A DNA stretch of 64,000 bases from Hungatella sp. UBA3048 (GTDB taxonomy: Bacteria; Bacillota; Clostridia; Lachnospirales; Lachnospiraceae): the NCBI GenBank assembly GCA_002367105.1, contig DFCS01000003.1, positions 310,246 through 374,245 of the forward strand. Direction: 5' to 3'. Under the pieces are notes generated by a model. It was not told the DNA's origin. It saw nothing but the letters and a program-made list of their open reading frames with translations, and did no database searches. The position numbers and the translations under genes were made by a program. Shown in pieces: positions 33,936-43,074 of the stretch (its first letter is position 1; the number at the start of each line of letters is the position of its first letter).

Positions 33936-34931
33936 CTAAACCTGTTTTCCTATGGCCTTGTCCGCATCCCTTCTCATCCTTAAATAATCCTCCTGTGACA
34001 TAGGAATGTCCATGGATCTTGCGGTATCCTCGATCTGTGACAGTTTCCTGGCCCCGCAAAGCACATTAATATTAGGAGAAACCATGGAATTCCACTTGAT
34101 GCACAGGTTTGCAAGGCTGCACCTGTACTTATCCGTTAAGTCCTTCCAGCCTGCCAGCATCTCATTTGCTGTCCTGATATTCTCCTGCTTCCACCAGGTT
34201 TTTCCGTCCCGGACTTCACCCTTTGCCGGTATATAATCATCCGGGGCTTTCCCGGCGAGAAGTCCCTGTTCAATGGGAGAATAGGTCTGAAGGGTGATCC
34301 CATTTGCTTCGCAGAATGGAAGGAGGTCTGATTCCGCTTTCCTGTCCAGGATGCTTAATTTTTCCTGGATCACATCCAGCCCTCCTGCGGCTGCATAGTC
34401 CTTAAGAACTGTCAGATCCACGTTGGATGCACCAATGGCCCGGATCTTTCCCTCTTCCTTCATTCTTAAAAGTTCTCCCATGGTCTCAGCCACAGGCACC
34501 TTCCCATAGGTTTTGCATTGCCAGTGCGTGTAATATACATCAATATAATCCGTTCCCAGGGTTTTTAAGCTCAGTTCCAAATCCCTCCGTATGGCTTTGG
34601 GGGATAGATCCCTGCTCACGGTATTGCCTTCTTTTGTAAAATGCACCTCTCCGCCATGGTCATACCACTGGAGACCGCATTTGGTGGAAAGGATGACACG
34701 GCTGCGGTCCGTCTGTTTTAACGCCTGCCCGATGACTTCCTCACTGTGTCCAAAGCCGTAAACCCTGGCAGTATCAATCCAGTTGATCCCCAGTTCCAGT
34801 CCTCTTAAGATGGTTTTCACTGACATTTCATCGTCATTGGCTCCCCACCATTCTCCGCCGCCGATTGCCCAGCAGCCCAGGGCAAGGGCATTGGTCCTGA
34901 TACCAGATTTTCCTATCTCTCTCATTTCCAT
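33936..34931 (-). CDS. aldo/keto reductase
   Basis: About 331 residues. The N-terminus (LALGCWAIGGGEWWG), DTARVYGFGHSEEVIG with the catalytic Asp and Tyr, STKCGLQW with the lysine and DVYYTHW with the histidine give the full AKR tetrad. It is an NAD(P)H-dependent (beta/alpha)8-barrel oxidoreductase. Genes of this type are often listed as L-glyceraldehyde 3-phosphate reductase-like, but specificity cannot be read here. Start: ATG at 34931, 7 bases after GGAGG; an in-frame TTG lies at 34937. It lies inside a PTS operon with aldolase and isomerase genes. Confidence 0.92.
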   Translation of the reverse strand: MEMREIGKSGIRTNALALGCWAIGGGEWWGANDDEMSVKTILRGLELGINWIDTARVYGFGHSEEVIGQALKQTDRSRVILSTKCGLQWYDHGGEVHFTKEGNTVSRDLSPKAIRRDLELSLKTLGTDYIDVYYTHWQCKTYGKVPVAETMGELLRMKEEGKIRAIGASNVDLTVLKDYAAAGGLDVIQEKLSILDRKAESDLLPFCEANGITLQTYSPIEQGLLAGKAPDDYIPAKGEVRDGKTWWKQENIRTANEMLAGWKDLTDKYRCSLANLCIKWNSMVSPNINVLCGARKLSQIEDTARSMDIPMSQEDYLRMRRDADKAIGKQV

Positions 34932-34954
34932 AACCAAGCCTCCATGTTCTTCCT

Positions 34955-35404
34955 TTATGAAAATGCGTCCAGTAAATCTTCATAAGTAGACGCAGCCTGC
35001 AGTTTTCCCATGATGGTCTCATTTCCAAGCTTACCTGCCAGTTCTGCAATCAGGCGAAGATGGTCTTTGGAACCTTCGCTATCGGAGGGCACTGCAAACA
35101 GGAAGAAAAGATCCGCAGGCTCCTCGTCGTAGGATTCCCATTCCACCATCTGCTCCGTTCTGCCCACTGCAATCCCTACCTTATCCACAAAATCGGATTT
35201 ACCGTGGGGAATGGCCACATGTCCTCCGATCCCTGTGATTCCTTCTTCTTCCCTTAAATATACGTCCTTAATGTAGCCTTCCAGATTCTCCACGTATCCC
35301 GCCTTCTTTAAGAGGCCTGCCAGATGGCGGATCACCTCATCCTTATTTCCTGCTTTCATCTTTAAATCAATGACTCTCTTATCCAGAATCTCTTTTACTG
35401 CCAT
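34955..35404 (-). CDS. PTS fructose/mannitol-family EIIA
   Basis: A 149-residue EIIA of the PTS_EIIA type-2 family, with the phosphohistidine in VAIPHGKSDFVDKVGIAVGR (residue about 65). It hands phosphate from HPr to the EIIB encoded upstream at 39564. It lies 13 bases after the PRD regulator, whose own C-terminal domain is a related EIIA. Good ribosome site AGGGGAG. Confidence 0.93.
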   Translation of the reverse strand: MAVKEILDKRVIDLKMKAGNKDEVIRHLAGLLKKAGYVENLEGYIKDVYLREEEGITGIGGHVAIPHGKSDFVDKVGIAVGRTEQMVEWESYDEEPADLFFLFAVPSDSEGSKDHLRLIAELAGKLGNETIMGKLQAASTYEDLLDAFS

Positions 35405-35417
35405 CTTGTTTCTCCCC

Positions 35418-37379
35418 TTACTTGATAAAATACTGATAGACTTCCAGAGATGACTCCAGCCGTTTCATTGCCTCCATATTCTCGTCATTCTCTGTAAGCA
35501 GCAGAAAATCTTTATAAAACTGCTTTGTCCTTTTTATCTCAAATTTCGACGTCATTTTTGTCGCAAGAAGGAATATGGTATCAACCATATCCTCATGCCA
35601 TTTGACCGGCTTATCTAAAATAGCCACCACAATGCGGGCTGCATTCACCTCTGCCATGTTTCCATGAGGAATGGCGATGCCTCTGCCGATACTAGTCGTT
35701 GTAGCCCTTTCCCTGTCAAATACACTTTCCAGATAATTCTGAGTCACATCTCCCTTTTCTTCCAGCCTCTTCACCATCATGGTGATTAACTGGTCCTTTT
35801 CCCTGACCTCGGGCCTTACCAGGATTAAATCGACCTCAAACAACTGATGGCATAAGCTGTTAAACTGGAAATCCGGTTTATTTCTTAGCCTGGAAACCTG
35901 GGCGGCCTTGCGCCGTATGATCTCAATTTCCTTTTCGCTTATGCGGTCTTCCACTGTAACCACCCTGGAATCATCTAAATCCAGGCCGGATCCATTGATA
36001 ATGATATCCGTTTCCGAATGAAGGGACAATTTAAAATCATGGCGGCTGACCGCCTGTATGTCCGTAATCTCAGGAATACTGTATTTAATCATCTCAATGG
36101 AAAGCTGGCAGGCAGCCATGCCCCTCTGGCTCACCAGCAGTGCGGTCAGGGGTCTCCCCATTTTTCTGCGAATTATGGCAGCCTGGATATAAAGTGCGAT
36201 TCCTGCCAGTTCATCCTCTGTCACCTGTACATCGTAATACTCCTCAAACAAGCTGCTGGTCGACCAGGCCGCCAGAAAGGTCTGCTTGTATTCGTTCTTA
36301 ACATACTTGCTTATGCTGTCTCCCGCAACCGTGGAATACTTCATCCGGAATATGGCCGACCTCATATGGATCAACAGGCCTTCATACAGCATCTGGTCCC
36401 CGGAAAGGTCTGCTTCCAGCAGATCACCAATGGTTTCGATCACCAGTTTTACAAAGTGCTCCAGATTCTTATCATACTGCATGGCATAATCTTCGTCACT
36501 GACATCGGTAAAAGTTTTCAGTTTTTTAGCCGAAAGCAGCAGCACCGCCAGAAGAACGGTATCATCCTCTGTTAAGTCAACCTGATATTCCCTTCCGATT
36601 CTCTGGTAAATGGATTCAGCAAAGGAATATTCATTATAGCGCTGGATATTTTCCTCCTGCATATTGCTGGAAAGAAGTCCATCGTCAAGACCTTTTCGGG
36701 AAACAGAGAGGCAGGTCATGATCCATACCATCTTAAAGGAATGGTCGGCCAGCTCGATCCGCCAGGCGTTTTCCGCTTCCACAATCATGCGCCGGATGCG
36801 GGCCGCATCCACTCCCGGTGCATAAGTTCCCAAAAGCGCCTCCATAATTTCCGGCAGCATATCCAGCATATAGTCCTTGATTGCAATCCGGAAACTATAC
36901 TCCTTCCCTGTCAGGCATATGCCTTTGTTCCGTACAGCAGTTATTTTTATATTCCTTTCCTCAAACCATGACCTTATATCTTTCAGCAGATTACTGACGG
37001 TGGGAGGGCTTAAATAGAGGCTGTCTGCCAGCTGCTGAAGAGTCACAACTTCTCCAGGCTTCATTTTGAGAAGCTTGCCCATAAGCTGTATATTCCGGTT
37101 ATCCAAATCCCCGGCAGGATCTTCCCCCTGCTCCAGGCGGCCCTCCAGGATCTTTCTCTGCCTGCTGTCAAGCTCCAGCCATATCCCGGTTCCCGGCCTT
37201 TTTTCTATTTTCCCAAGCCCTTCCGCCTCCAGCCATTCATCAAGCTGTTTCATACGGGTCCTCACCGTTTTTTCAGATAATCCCACATTATCGGCAAGCT
37301 GCAGTATGGTGTAAGTCTCTCCGCCTATCAGGCACTGCAATATTTTATTGTTATATAATGCGTCCTTATCTTCCTTCAA
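35418..37379 (-). CDS. PRD-containing PTS-dependent transcriptional activator (BglG/MtlR type)
   Basis: A 653-residue regulator. In order: an N-terminal HTH_11 domain (about 1-65), a second Mga-like HTH (about 90-150), PRD1 and PRD2 (about 170-395), an EIIB-like domain with cysteine in SQRGMAACQLS (about 400-490) and a type-2 EIIA-like domain with GIAIPHGNM (about 510-650). This is the DNA-binding ManR/MtlR/LicR layout, not an RNA antiterminator. PTS phosphorylation of PRDs and EII-like domains would set activity. It is encoded in the operon it probably activates. The start is TTG, 7 bases after AGGGG. Confidence 0.93.
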   Translation of the reverse strand: MKEDKDALYNNKILQCLIGGETYTILQLADNVGLSEKTVRTRMKQLDEWLEAEGLGKIEKRPGTGIWLELDSRQRKILEGRLEQGEDPAGDLDNRNIQLMGKLLKMKPGEVVTLQQLADSLYLSPPTVSNLLKDIRSWFEERNIKITAVRNKGICLTGKEYSFRIAIKDYMLDMLPEIMEALLGTYAPGVDAARIRRMIVEAENAWRIELADHSFKMVWIMTCLSVSRKGLDDGLLSSNMQEENIQRYNEYSFAESIYQRIGREYQVDLTEDDTVLLAVLLLSAKKLKTFTDVSDEDYAMQYDKNLEHFVKLVIETIGDLLEADLSGDQMLYEGLLIHMRSAIFRMKYSTVAGDSISKYVKNEYKQTFLAAWSTSSLFEEYYDVQVTEDELAGIALYIQAAIIRRKMGRPLTALLVSQRGMAACQLSIEMIKYSIPEITDIQAVSRHDFKLSLHSETDIIINGSGLDLDDSRVVTVEDRISEKEIEIIRRKAAQVSRLRNKPDFQFNSLCHQLFEVDLILVRPEVREKDQLITMMVKRLEEKGDVTQNYLESVFDRERATTTSIGRGIAIPHGNMAEVNAARIVVAILDKPVKWHEDMVDTIFLLATKMTSKFEIKRTKQFYKDFLLLTENDENMEAMKRLESSLEVYQYFIK

Positions 37380-37403
37380 GTAAACACCCCTATTCTTTAG
37401 GAA

Positions 37404-38288
37404 TCACTCATTTCCTGCCTGCTTTGCTGCCCCATATATATACCTTCCGCTGGAACCGATTACCTTCATATAGTCCTTTACAAACTGTTTGATCCCTGCT
37501 TCCGCCGCCATGCAAAGATGCATATAATCGATCTCCGGATTCTGCCCGATCTCCATAAGCATGGCCTTTTTTCCTGCTTCAAAGGCATCCGTGCATACAT
37601 TGATCTTATTAATGCCTCCGGCTACTGCCTTTCTTAAATTTTCTTCTCCGGAACCGGAGCCGCCGTGAAGTACCAATGGCATGTTTAACGTCTCTTTTAA
37701 CAGATGAAGCCGTTCAAAATCCAGCTTCGGTATCTTTCCTTTTGGATAAGCCCCATGAGCCGTGCCAATTGCCACAGCCAAAGCATCGATACCTGTCTTC
37801 TCCACAAAATCCATTGCAAGGTCAGGATCGGTATACAAATCCGTATCCGCATCGTCCTCATGATCTGCCTGGCCCACATGTCCCAGTTCCCCTTCTACGG
37901 AACAGCCCATTCCATGAGCAAGAGCAGTGATGATAGCCGTGCGTTTAACATTCTCCTCATAAGGCAGGGAGGAACCATCGTACATAACATTGGTAAATCC
38001 GCGGTTGATGCAGTCCGCAATGGTGTAAAAATCAGAACCATGGTCAAGGTTTAGGGCAACCGGTACATGGACCCTTGCAGCCAGCTCCCTTATCACCGGA
38101 AGCATTTCTTCCGCATGGGCATGATTTTTCATCTGTCCAGGTCCAAACTGCATGATAATGGGAGAATGCTCCTCTTCTGCTGCCATAATTCCCGCCCTGG
38201 CCATCTCTATATTAATGCTGTTCATCGCCATAACACCGTAGTAATTTTTATTTGCATCATCAAGGATGGCTTTCATTGATACTAACAT
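37404..38288 (-). CDS. class II (ketose-bisphosphate-type) aldolase
   Basis: A 294-residue zinc aldolase of the FbaA/KbaY/GatY family: NLDHGSDF (metal histidine and aspartate), AVAIGTAHGAYPKG, HGGSGSG with metal histidine and NKINVCTDAF. These cleave fructose or tagatose 1,6-bisphosphate, and some act on ketose 1-phosphates, to dihydroxyacetone phosphate plus an aldehyde. No sugar-phosphate kinase is encoded in this operon, which leaves open that the substrate is a PTS-made ketose 1-phosphate. The REP-like element at 38313-38394 separates it from the EIIC gene. Confidence 0.92.
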   Translation of the reverse strand: MLVSMKAILDDANKNYYGVMAMNSINIEMARAGIMAAEEEHSPIIMQFGPGQMKNHAHAEEMLPVIRELAARVHVPVALNLDHGSDFYTIADCINRGFTNVMYDGSSLPYEENVKRTAIITALAHGMGCSVEGELGHVGQADHEDDADTDLYTDPDLAMDFVEKTGIDALAVAIGTAHGAYPKGKIPKLDFERLHLLKETLNMPLVLHGGSGSGEENLRKAVAGGINKINVCTDAFEAGKKAMLMEIGQNPEIDYMHLCMAAEAGIKQFVKDYMKVIGSSGRYIYGAAKQAGNE

Positions 38289-38312
38289 GCTTTCCTCTTC
38301 CTTTCTTTATTA

Positions 38313-38394
38313 TGCCCATGTTTTCTGGGCAGAGCCCACCCCGCTTTACAGCGTGCCCTGCACATCGGGTGCAAAGGTATGCCCGCAGGGCGTT
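38313..38394. repeat. palindromic intergenic element, long copy
   Basis: An 82-base GC-rich element between two co-directional PTS-operon genes. It contains TGCCCA/TGGGCA at 38313-38331, then GCCCTGC (38355-38361) paired with GCAGGGC (38385-38391). Its right end matches 11239-11260 with one difference. Such elements may affect mRNA stability or partial termination within operons. Confidence 0.7.
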
Positions 38395-38411
38395 CCATAA
38401 TATCCTCAGTC

Positions 38412-39518
38412 TTACTGGATATTAATATCCAGATCAAAATCAAGTTCTTCCTCTTCCTTTTCCACCTGTTCGTCTAAAGGACGCTTAAGAACTGCATAGA
38501 TTACTCCCGTCACCAAAGACCCAATAACCAGGGCAATCATAAACCACAGTGGATTCTTCATCATGGGAACTACGAATATACCTCCATGACCAGCTACTGA
38601 CTCGCAGCCCATGCCTACTGCAATAGCACCTGCTACAGCAGAACCGATCATACTGCTGGGGATTACTCTTGCAGGATCCGCTGCCGCAAAGGGAAGAACA
38701 CCTTCCGTAATAAAGCAAAGACCCATAGGAAGTGCCGTTTTAGCAGTTTCCAGTTCCACTTTTGAAAACCTGTTTTTCCTTAATAAGGTTGCGATAAATA
38801 TTCCGATAGGAGGGGTCATACCTCCGATGATCTTGGCCGCCATAGGACCGTTTATCCCATCTGTTCCCAGAGCGTTAGCAGCCATGGAAGCGGTCTTGTT
38901 AATGGGACCGCCCATATCAAATCCCATACAGGCACCGATAACCCCACCGATTACAGCTTTTGCTCCTCCGTTTAAGGAAATGATCCACTGCTGGAACACA
39001 TTCATAATAAAGGAAAGTGGAATTGAGAACACGCAGAGGAATATCATGCCGCATACCACGGTCGATATCACCGGTATGAACATAACCGGCATCAGCCCTA
39101 CGCACCATTTTGGAAGCTTCCAGGTCTTCATCCAGTTTACAAAGTAACCGATGATAAAGGCCATCAGTAATCCTCCCAGGAACCCAGCCTTTGATTGGGA
39201 CGAACAGTAGCCGATTACAATACCAGGCACGATTCCAGGCCGCCCCGCTATCGAATAGGCCACACCGGCCGTCATCACAGCTACCGCAAAATCCATTGCT
39301 ACGGAACCTAACTTATTCACTCCCCACCAAAATCCTAACCAGGAAAAGGGATTTAAATTTGAAAACGGTGTTGCCCCTGCCTCTACGGCATTACCGATGT
39401 TATATCCGCCAAACCCTTTTGCCAGAGCACAAAGAATTCCCCCGCATACAACAATAGGAATCATATAAGAAATTCCAGTCATAACATGTTTTTTAATATC
39501 AAGTTTTTGCCTTGCCAT
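38412..39518 (-). CDS. PTS fructose-family EIIC
   Basis: About 368 residues with eight to ten membrane segments, starting LDIKKHVMTGISYMIPIVVCGG, which is typical for FruA-type EIIC domains; FDMGGPINKTASMA and PPIGIFIATLL are further family motifs. The acidic tail (VEKEEEELDFDL) is unusual but short. It forms the membrane channel for the sugar. The start at 39518 (GAGGGG upstream) is better than the in-frame ATG at 39539. EIIB, EIIC and EIIA are separate proteins here. Confidence 0.92.
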   Translation of the reverse strand: MARQKLDIKKHVMTGISYMIPIVVCGGILCALAKGFGGYNIGNAVEAGATPFSNLNPFSWLGFWWGVNKLGSVAMDFAVAVMTAGVAYSIAGRPGIVPGIVIGYCSSQSKAGFLGGLLMAFIIGYFVNWMKTWKLPKWCVGLMPVMFIPVISTVVCGMIFLCVFSIPLSFIMNVFQQWIISLNGGAKAVIGGVIGACMGFDMGGPINKTASMAANALGTDGINGPMAAKIIGGMTPPIGIFIATLLRKNRFSKVELETAKTALPMGLCFITEGVLPFAAADPARVIPSSMIGSAVAGAIAVGMGCESVAGHGGIFVVPMMKNPLWFMIALVIGSLVTGVIYAVLKRPLDEQVEKEEEELDFDLDINIQ

Positions 39519-39563
39519 TGTATTCCCCTCTTTCTCCATATTCTTTTCTTTGCTGCGTTTTGG

Positions 39564-39872
39564 CTACTTACCCAATTTTTCGTGAATCTTTGAGATCACT
39601 CCTTTTGGAGATTTCATAACCATGCTGATCGGAATCTCCACGACCGGTTTTCCTGCAAAACGGTCTTTGTTAACCCGGATATCCGCGGAAATCAAAATCA
39701 CATCCGCATCATGGATATCCTCAGGGGTAAGCTCATCTTCCACCCCAATGGAGCCCTGAGTCTCTACCTTGATATAGTCTCCCAATTCCTTTGCTGCATT
39801 TTCCAGCTTTTCCTTGGCAATGTACGTATGGGCGATTCCTGCCGTACATGCCGTAATGGCTAAGATCTTCAT
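39564..39872 (-). CDS. PTS fructose-family EIIB
   Basis: A 102-residue EIIB with phosphocysteine Cys9 in ITACTAGIAHTYIA, the exact FruA/FrwB/FrvB motif. It accepts phosphate from EIIA and gives it to the sugar held by EIIC. First gene of the seven-gene operon. The ATG at 39872 with GAGGAGG upstream is the start; longer in-frame starts lie within the control region. Confidence 0.93.
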   Translation of the reverse strand: MKILAITACTAGIAHTYIAKEKLENAAKELGDYIKVETQGSIGVEDELTPEDIHDADVILISADIRVNKDRFAGKPVVEIPISMVMKSPKGVISKIHEKLGK

Positions 39873-39899
39873 ACACTTCCTCCTCACTTTCTTTAGGTT

Positions 39900-39964
39900 A
39901 TATTAACTTTATCACTTAAATAACGTCAACGGTAAATGAAAAGCGGCATAATGTTACGGTAAAT
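39900..39964 (-). promoter_or_regulatory. promoter of the fructose-family PTS operon with direct repeats
   Basis: Minus strand: TTGACG (39929-39924), 18 bases, TAATAT (39905-39900). Upstream, the nonamer ACGGTAAAT (plus-strand reading) occurs at 39929-39937 and 39956-39964, 27 bases apart. Paired direct repeats just upstream of a -35 box suit an activator such as the PRD regulator at 35418-37379. Confidence 0.6.
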
Positions 39965-39998
39965 TTTTGTTTGTTTCAAATGGGTACGATACAAAAAA

Positions 39999-40033
39999 GC
40001 CCTGCAGGCTTTTAAACTTTCTGCAGGGCGTTT
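39999..40033 (-). terminator. terminator of the PucR gene (bidirectional)
   Basis: A perfect 9-bp stem (39999-40007 with 40021-40029) around a 13-base loop has six T on the minus side and GTTTT on the plus side. It lies about 40 bases past the stop of the pucR-like gene. Confidence 0.8.
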
Positions 40034-40066
40034 TCCCTTTTTATTCGTTATGCTAACATTGCGTTT

Positions 40067-41698
40067 TCATTCATTTTGTTCTAATAACACCAGACTTAAC
40101 TGCAATTGAAAGCAGTAATTGGCATCAACGATTTCCCTGCCGAGAATTTCTTCACACTTCTTAATCCGGTATTTAATGGTATTCCTGTGAAGGAACATAT
40201 GATTGGCAGTCTCAGTAACACTGCATCTGCAATCCAGATACGTCTTAAGCGTCCTCCTAAGCTCCAATGTCATCTCATCTTCAGGATTCATCAGGCCCTT
40301 TAAATGGTATAAGCAGTATCCTTTGATCTGTTCACCGGATACCATTTTAAACAGCTCATTGGCATCGGTTGACTTGAAATATTTAATATAGGGAATATTC
40401 TCCTTCTCTTCCCCGTACTGATAGCTTTCCAATGCCGTAATATAGGAATTTCCGATGGTTTCCAGCTCCATCACACCATTTCCAAAGGAAAACGTGACAG
40501 AGACCTGTAAAAAATGCTGCAAAGCCTCGTGGTATTCCTCCAGAACCTTCTCCAGCTCCCTGTAATTTCCCTGTATCAGAAATATATACTGATAAGTCAG
40601 GGTCTCCGGAAAAATGATGATATCCCCATGGAATTTCTCCTGCAGCTTCCTGCTAAGCCAGTCATAGATTAAGATGTACCGTTCCTCCCTGTGGGATAAG
40701 TTTAGGAAATCAAACTCTCTTCCCCCAAACGGCTCCAGGGTCGCCAGGATTATCTTATAGCCGGCTGCCGGCTTTAGCCCATATTTCTCCCCCACCGTGT
40801 ATAGCTGGGCAGAGGACCACCGTTCTTTCTTATATTTATTGACAAGGATATGTAAAATCGCTTCTTTTTGCTTTAATGGATTGCATCTCACATACAGGTT
40901 CTTATATAGAAAGATGCCAAACACCAGTACCAGCTGTTCGATCACCATGCCGGACAAGGTATCTTCCTTTTCCTCACCTTCATAGATGTAAAGATAATAA
41001 GGATTTTTTCCCACCGTCTGAATCGGATAGATGCAAACCCTTTCCTTTCTCTTTGACACATAAACGAAATTCTCAAAACTGTCCGTTCTTCTTTCATAAA
41101 GGGACAGATCATAGAACAGGTTTTGTGCCGCCTTTAAGTATTCCTTATGACACGTATGGGTCGCAGCCTCTACTTCACCAAAGGGATTTAATAATGCGGC
41201 CGGCTTTTTAGTGACAAGCCCAAGGTTATTCATCATAACACTCATGGAAGCACCCTGAAGAAGCAAAGCAGAGAATTTCTTCTGCGTGTTTAGGACAAAG
41301 GTCAGTTCTGCGTTCTGATTATCCCAGATATAAGCTAATAACTGCTGAAAGACCTCCCCCAATGTCATGTGATAAGGAATCTGAATCAGGGGAAATTCCA
41401 GCTGGTCTGCAAGGTCTGTGACCTCCGGCTCCAGATGATCGATAAAACGTCCCAGCTTAATAGCAAGTCCAGCACAGGGCAGGCGGTCAAGACTGAGAAT
41501 AAATTCACACAATCCAGACTGGTTTTCCTTAAACGCCATCCCTGTAGTGATCAATAACGTATTCTCCGGTAAATAAGACGCAACATCCGGCGTTTCCGTG
41601 GACTCAACCGTGAAAATCTCTCTGCTTAAATCCGCCTTTTTATTCAGCACCTTTAGATTTTGAAATATTGGTTCTTCCAGTAATCTCCCTATGGTCAT
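40067..41698 (-). CDS. PucR family transcriptional regulator
   Basis: About 543 residues: N-terminal PucR ligand-binding domain (about 1-120), a GGDEF-like middle region and a C-terminal HTH_30 domain (CRCSVTETANHMFLHRNTIKYR). PucR activates purine catabolism genes in Bacillus in response to allantoin-type intermediates. It follows the allantoate operon and most likely controls it. ATG at 41698 with GAGGGG 5 bases upstream is the start; an in-frame start at 41728 is less likely. It has its own promoter and terminator. Confidence 0.9.
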   Translation of the reverse strand: MTIGRLLEEPIFQNLKVLNKKADLSREIFTVESTETPDVASYLPENTLLITTGMAFKENQSGLCEFILSLDRLPCAGLAIKLGRFIDHLEPEVTDLADQLEFPLIQIPYHMTLGEVFQQLLAYIWDNQNAELTFVLNTQKKFSALLLQGASMSVMMNNLGLVTKKPAALLNPFGEVEAATHTCHKEYLKAAQNLFYDLSLYERRTDSFENFVYVSKRKERVCIYPIQTVGKNPYYLYIYEGEEKEDTLSGMVIEQLVLVFGIFLYKNLYVRCNPLKQKEAILHILVNKYKKERWSSAQLYTVGEKYGLKPAAGYKIILATLEPFGGREFDFLNLSHREERYILIYDWLSRKLQEKFHGDIIIFPETLTYQYIFLIQGNYRELEKVLEEYHEALQHFLQVSVTFSFGNGVMELETIGNSYITALESYQYGEEKENIPYIKYFKSTDANELFKMVSGEQIKGYCLYHLKGLMNPEDEMTLELRRTLKTYLDCRCSVTETANHMFLHRNTIKYRIKKCEEILGREIVDANYCFQLQLSLVLLEQNE

Positions 41699-41783
41699 AT
41701 TAACCCCTCTTTTTACATCCGGAATCATTTATCGTCATCTATCGTTCGCTCATTGTGCAAGCACATTCTTCTCACCTGCGCTC

Positions 41784-41812
41784 ATTATACTATGTCCCTG
41801 CCAGCCTGGCAA
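41784..41812 (-). promoter_or_regulatory. promoter of the PucR gene with palindrome at -35
   Basis: Minus strand: TTGCCA (41812-41807), 17 bases, TATAAT (41789-41784). A perfect 13-base palindrome, TGCCAG-C-CTGGCA (41799-41811), covers the -35 box, which suggests autoregulation. Confidence 0.7.
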
Positions 41813-41839
41813 TCCGGCATTTATGAATCAATCTTCTGA

Positions 41840-43060
41840 TTATTGATTTCCGTTTAAAATCCCGTAATCCAGTTCCTTTTCATCCTTTGCTATCATCATG
41901 GCAACCAGGGCGTCAATATCCACATTCAATATGGTGCGGAACATCCCGGAAAACCAGTCAATGCTGGATAAGAAAGCAATGCTTTCCAGCGGAAGCCCAA
42001 GTGCGGGAACTACTGTAGCCAATGCCACAAGACCCCCTCCAGGCACTGCCACCGTACCCAGGCAGGCTAACGTTGACAAAACTATCACATGTACTAACTG
42101 GGGCATGGGGAGGGGAATCCCATAAATCTGGGAAACGGTAATGCATGCCAGGGCGAGAAACATGGATAAACCATTGCTGTTCAAGGTCATGCCTAGGGGA
42201 TTGACAATCCCTGATACCTTTTTGCTGACTCCAAGCTTCTTCTCACTGTCTTCCATTTTTGTGGGAAGAGTAACGGCGGAAGAGGTTGTGGTAAATGCTA
42301 CAATGGTCATATTGCACAGCTTTCTTCCAACATTCAATGGATTGGTCTTACAGTAAAAAGATACGAATGCGATCATAACCCCCAGATATAGAAGAGAACC
42401 GCACCCGAATATTAAGAGAAACTTGATCAATGGCATAATGACCTTAATACCTGTTGTGCCCGCGGTATAGGCTAATAGGGCACCGATCCCCAAAGGGGCC
42501 AGGTTCATGACCTTATGTACAATTCCCAATATTACTTCATTAAATTCCTTTATGACTCCCATAAGCTGGCTGCTCCCCTTTTTTACGCGGCAGGATCCGA
42601 GGGAGGCACCGAATAATACAGAGAATATAATTACCTGGATCATATTGGAGTTTGCCATAGATTGAACGATATTGCTGGGTAAAAAATCAAGAATGATGTT
42701 ATAAAGCCCCTTATCTGACGTCTGAACAATCTGGTCGGAGACAGGGAGAAAAAGTCCTTTTCCAGGCATAAAGAATTGGCCCAAAGCTGCTCCTGCTGCT
42801 GCCGCCAGTACCGTAGTCAGCAGAAACCAGAACAGCATCTTTACCCCAAATCTCCCCAATTCTTTAGGATCTAAATTAGCCACCGATTCAGTGACAGCCC
42901 CCATGATCATTACCACGACAGACATTTGAATGAGACGCAGGAAGATATCTCCAATCAGCTTCATATCCTTCACCTTGTCACCCAGACAGATTCCAAGCAC
43001 CAGTCCCCCAGCCATTCCAATCATGATCTGCACTGTCATTGATAATTTCATTTTTTTCAT
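41840..43060 (-). CDS. dicarboxylate/amino acid:cation symporter (DAACS/GltP type)
   Basis: A 406-residue symporter of the GltP/DctA/SstT family with eight membrane helices and two hairpins. The serine-rich hairpin FTTTSSAVTLPTKM and PLGMTLNSNGLSMFL with the NxxG-like region are visible. Family members import glutamate, aspartate, serine or C4-dicarboxylates with H+ or Na+. In this operon, after allH, it may carry a ureido acid or exchange oxamate or another end product (inference). Clear GGGAGG site before the ATG. Confidence 0.9.
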   Translation of the reverse strand: MKKMKLSMTVQIMIGMAGGLVLGICLGDKVKDMKLIGDIFLRLIQMSVVVMIMGAVTESVANLDPKELGRFGVKMLFWFLLTTVLAAAAGAALGQFFMPGKGLFLPVSDQIVQTSDKGLYNIILDFLPSNIVQSMANSNMIQVIIFSVLFGASLGSCRVKKGSSQLMGVIKEFNEVILGIVHKVMNLAPLGIGALLAYTAGTTGIKVIMPLIKFLLIFGCGSLLYLGVMIAFVSFYCKTNPLNVGRKLCNMTIVAFTTTSSAVTLPTKMEDSEKKLGVSKKVSGIVNPLGMTLNSNGLSMFLALACITVSQIYGIPLPMPQLVHVIVLSTLACLGTVAVPGGGLVALATVVPALGLPLESIAFLSSIDWFSGMFRTILNVDIDALVAMMIAKDEKELDYGILNGNQ

Positions 43061-43074
43061 TCACGGACCTCCCA

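Noticed and set aside
36018..36575. 185-codon plus-strand open frame opposite the PRD regulator gene
   Set aside because: Antisense to a full-length conserved protein, with no known domain or ribosome site.
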